Assembly (NCBI GenBank): GCA_035506575.1
Contig: DATJPD010000230.1
Span: 24,102-88,101 of the forward strand
Reading direction: 5' to 3'
DNA length: 64,000 bases
DNA from: DATJPD01 sp035506575
GTDB lineage: Bacteria; Pseudomonadota; Alphaproteobacteria; CACIAM-22H2
Made by a program: the position numbers and the translations under genes. The notes under the pieces are model-generated. The model saw nothing but the letters and a program-made list of their open reading frames with translations, did not search any database and was not told the origin of the DNA. Positions 63,838 to 64,000 of the stretch are shown one piece after another. Every line of letters begins with the position of its first letter. Positions within the stretch are counted from its first letter, which is position 1.

Positions 63838-64000
63838 CCATCGATCTCTACACCTGGACCACGCCCAACGGCCGCAAGGTCTCGATCATGCTCGAGGAGC
63901 TCGGGCTGCCGTACAAGGCACACGCCGTGAACATCGGCAAGAACGACCAGTTCACGCCGGAATTCGTCGCCATCAATCCGAACAGCAAGATCCCGGCGAT
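63834..64000 (+). CDS. Glutathione S-transferase family protein, partial
   Basis: The start MTIDLYTWTTPNGRKVSIML is followed by the thioredoxin-like N-domain (LPYKAHAVNIGKNDQFTPEF, then AINPNSKIPA). The TxPNGRKVS motif resembles YfcG-type disulfide-bond GSTs. It overlaps the previous GST by ATGA, so a pair of GST genes is co-expressed. The gene runs off the window at base 64000. Confidence 0.85.
   Translation, partial: MTIDLYTWTTPNGRKVSIMLEELGLPYKAHAVNIGKNDQFTPEFVAINPNSKIPA

Overview
The window is a dense, high-GC stretch of housekeeping chromosome from an alphaproteobacterium. Evidence for that group is the DivK-PleD pair next to rpmG, an HdaA-type DnaA relative, an EipB-like (DUF1849) envelope protein, an aa3-type oxidase subunit IV peptide, GatCAB, and the gene orders fabD-fabG-acpP-fabF-mltG-yicC-gmk and pyrB-pyrC-plsY-dprA-topA-rnr. 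No rRNA, tRNA, CRISPR array, prophage or insertion sequence was found, so the order within the class stays open (Rhodospirillales- or Hyphomicrobiales-like). About 67 protein genes were supported. Several ATG, GTG, TTG or even CTG starts overlap the upstream stop codon, a sign of tight translational coupling.

Layout. 0.2-4.1 kb: cfa, then the ribosomal operon rpsF-rpsR-DUF2232-rplI with a structured leader. 4.3-11.1 kb: fatty-acid synthesis (fabD, fabG, acpP, fabF), mltG, a lone SDR, yicC and gmk. 11.1-15.5 kb, minus strand: lptG-surA-pdxA-rsmA, a cell-envelope block from which lptF and lptD, usual neighbours in relatives, are missing. 15.8-18.4 kb: pepA, holC, ndk with a clear terminator. 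18.4-20.5 kb: oxidase subunit IV, purM-purN. 20.5-24.3 kb: DUF2066, a CDP-alcohol transferase, an AI-2E-type permease, hdaA and a small Cys-containing protein, followed by DnaA-box-like sites. 24.5-30.4 kb: a phosphate-polymer cluster (CYTH-CHAD, SixA-like phosphatase, ppk1, ppx). 30.5-36.6 kb: an A/T-richer orphan gene, rnd, aspS, an EamA transporter and eipB. 36.6-39.7 kb: a ROK kinase, divK, pleD, rpmG. 39.8-46.9 kb, minus strand: a lipoprotein S41 protease, DUF983, rnr, topA. 47-53.2 kb, minus strand: the pyrB-pyrC-plsY-dprA block, interrupted by a tricarboxylate-type binding protein, a thioredoxin-like ferredoxin and a heme-oxygenase-fold diiron-type protein. 53.3-56.2 kb: a miniature chemoreceptor-hairpin protein, GNAT and TetR genes, a small overlapping ORF. 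55-59 kb, minus strand: a coupled acyl-CoA operon (acyl-CoA dehydrogenase, CaiB-type CoA transferase, Nudix, class V aminotransferase). 59-64 kb: ruvX, gatCAB, and two glutathione S-transferases, the first with a histone-like basic tail and the second cut by the window end.

Three families of intergenic palindromic repeats punctuate gene ends. The least conventional items are the diiron-type protein with its ferredoxin inside the pyrimidine block, the pseudo-dihydroorotase that has lost its HxH metal site, the miniature chemoreceptor tip, the basic-tailed GST, the polyphosphate cluster, and apparent non-AUG/GUG/UUG starts for rsmA and possibly purM. All functional calls come from reading motifs; no database search was run.
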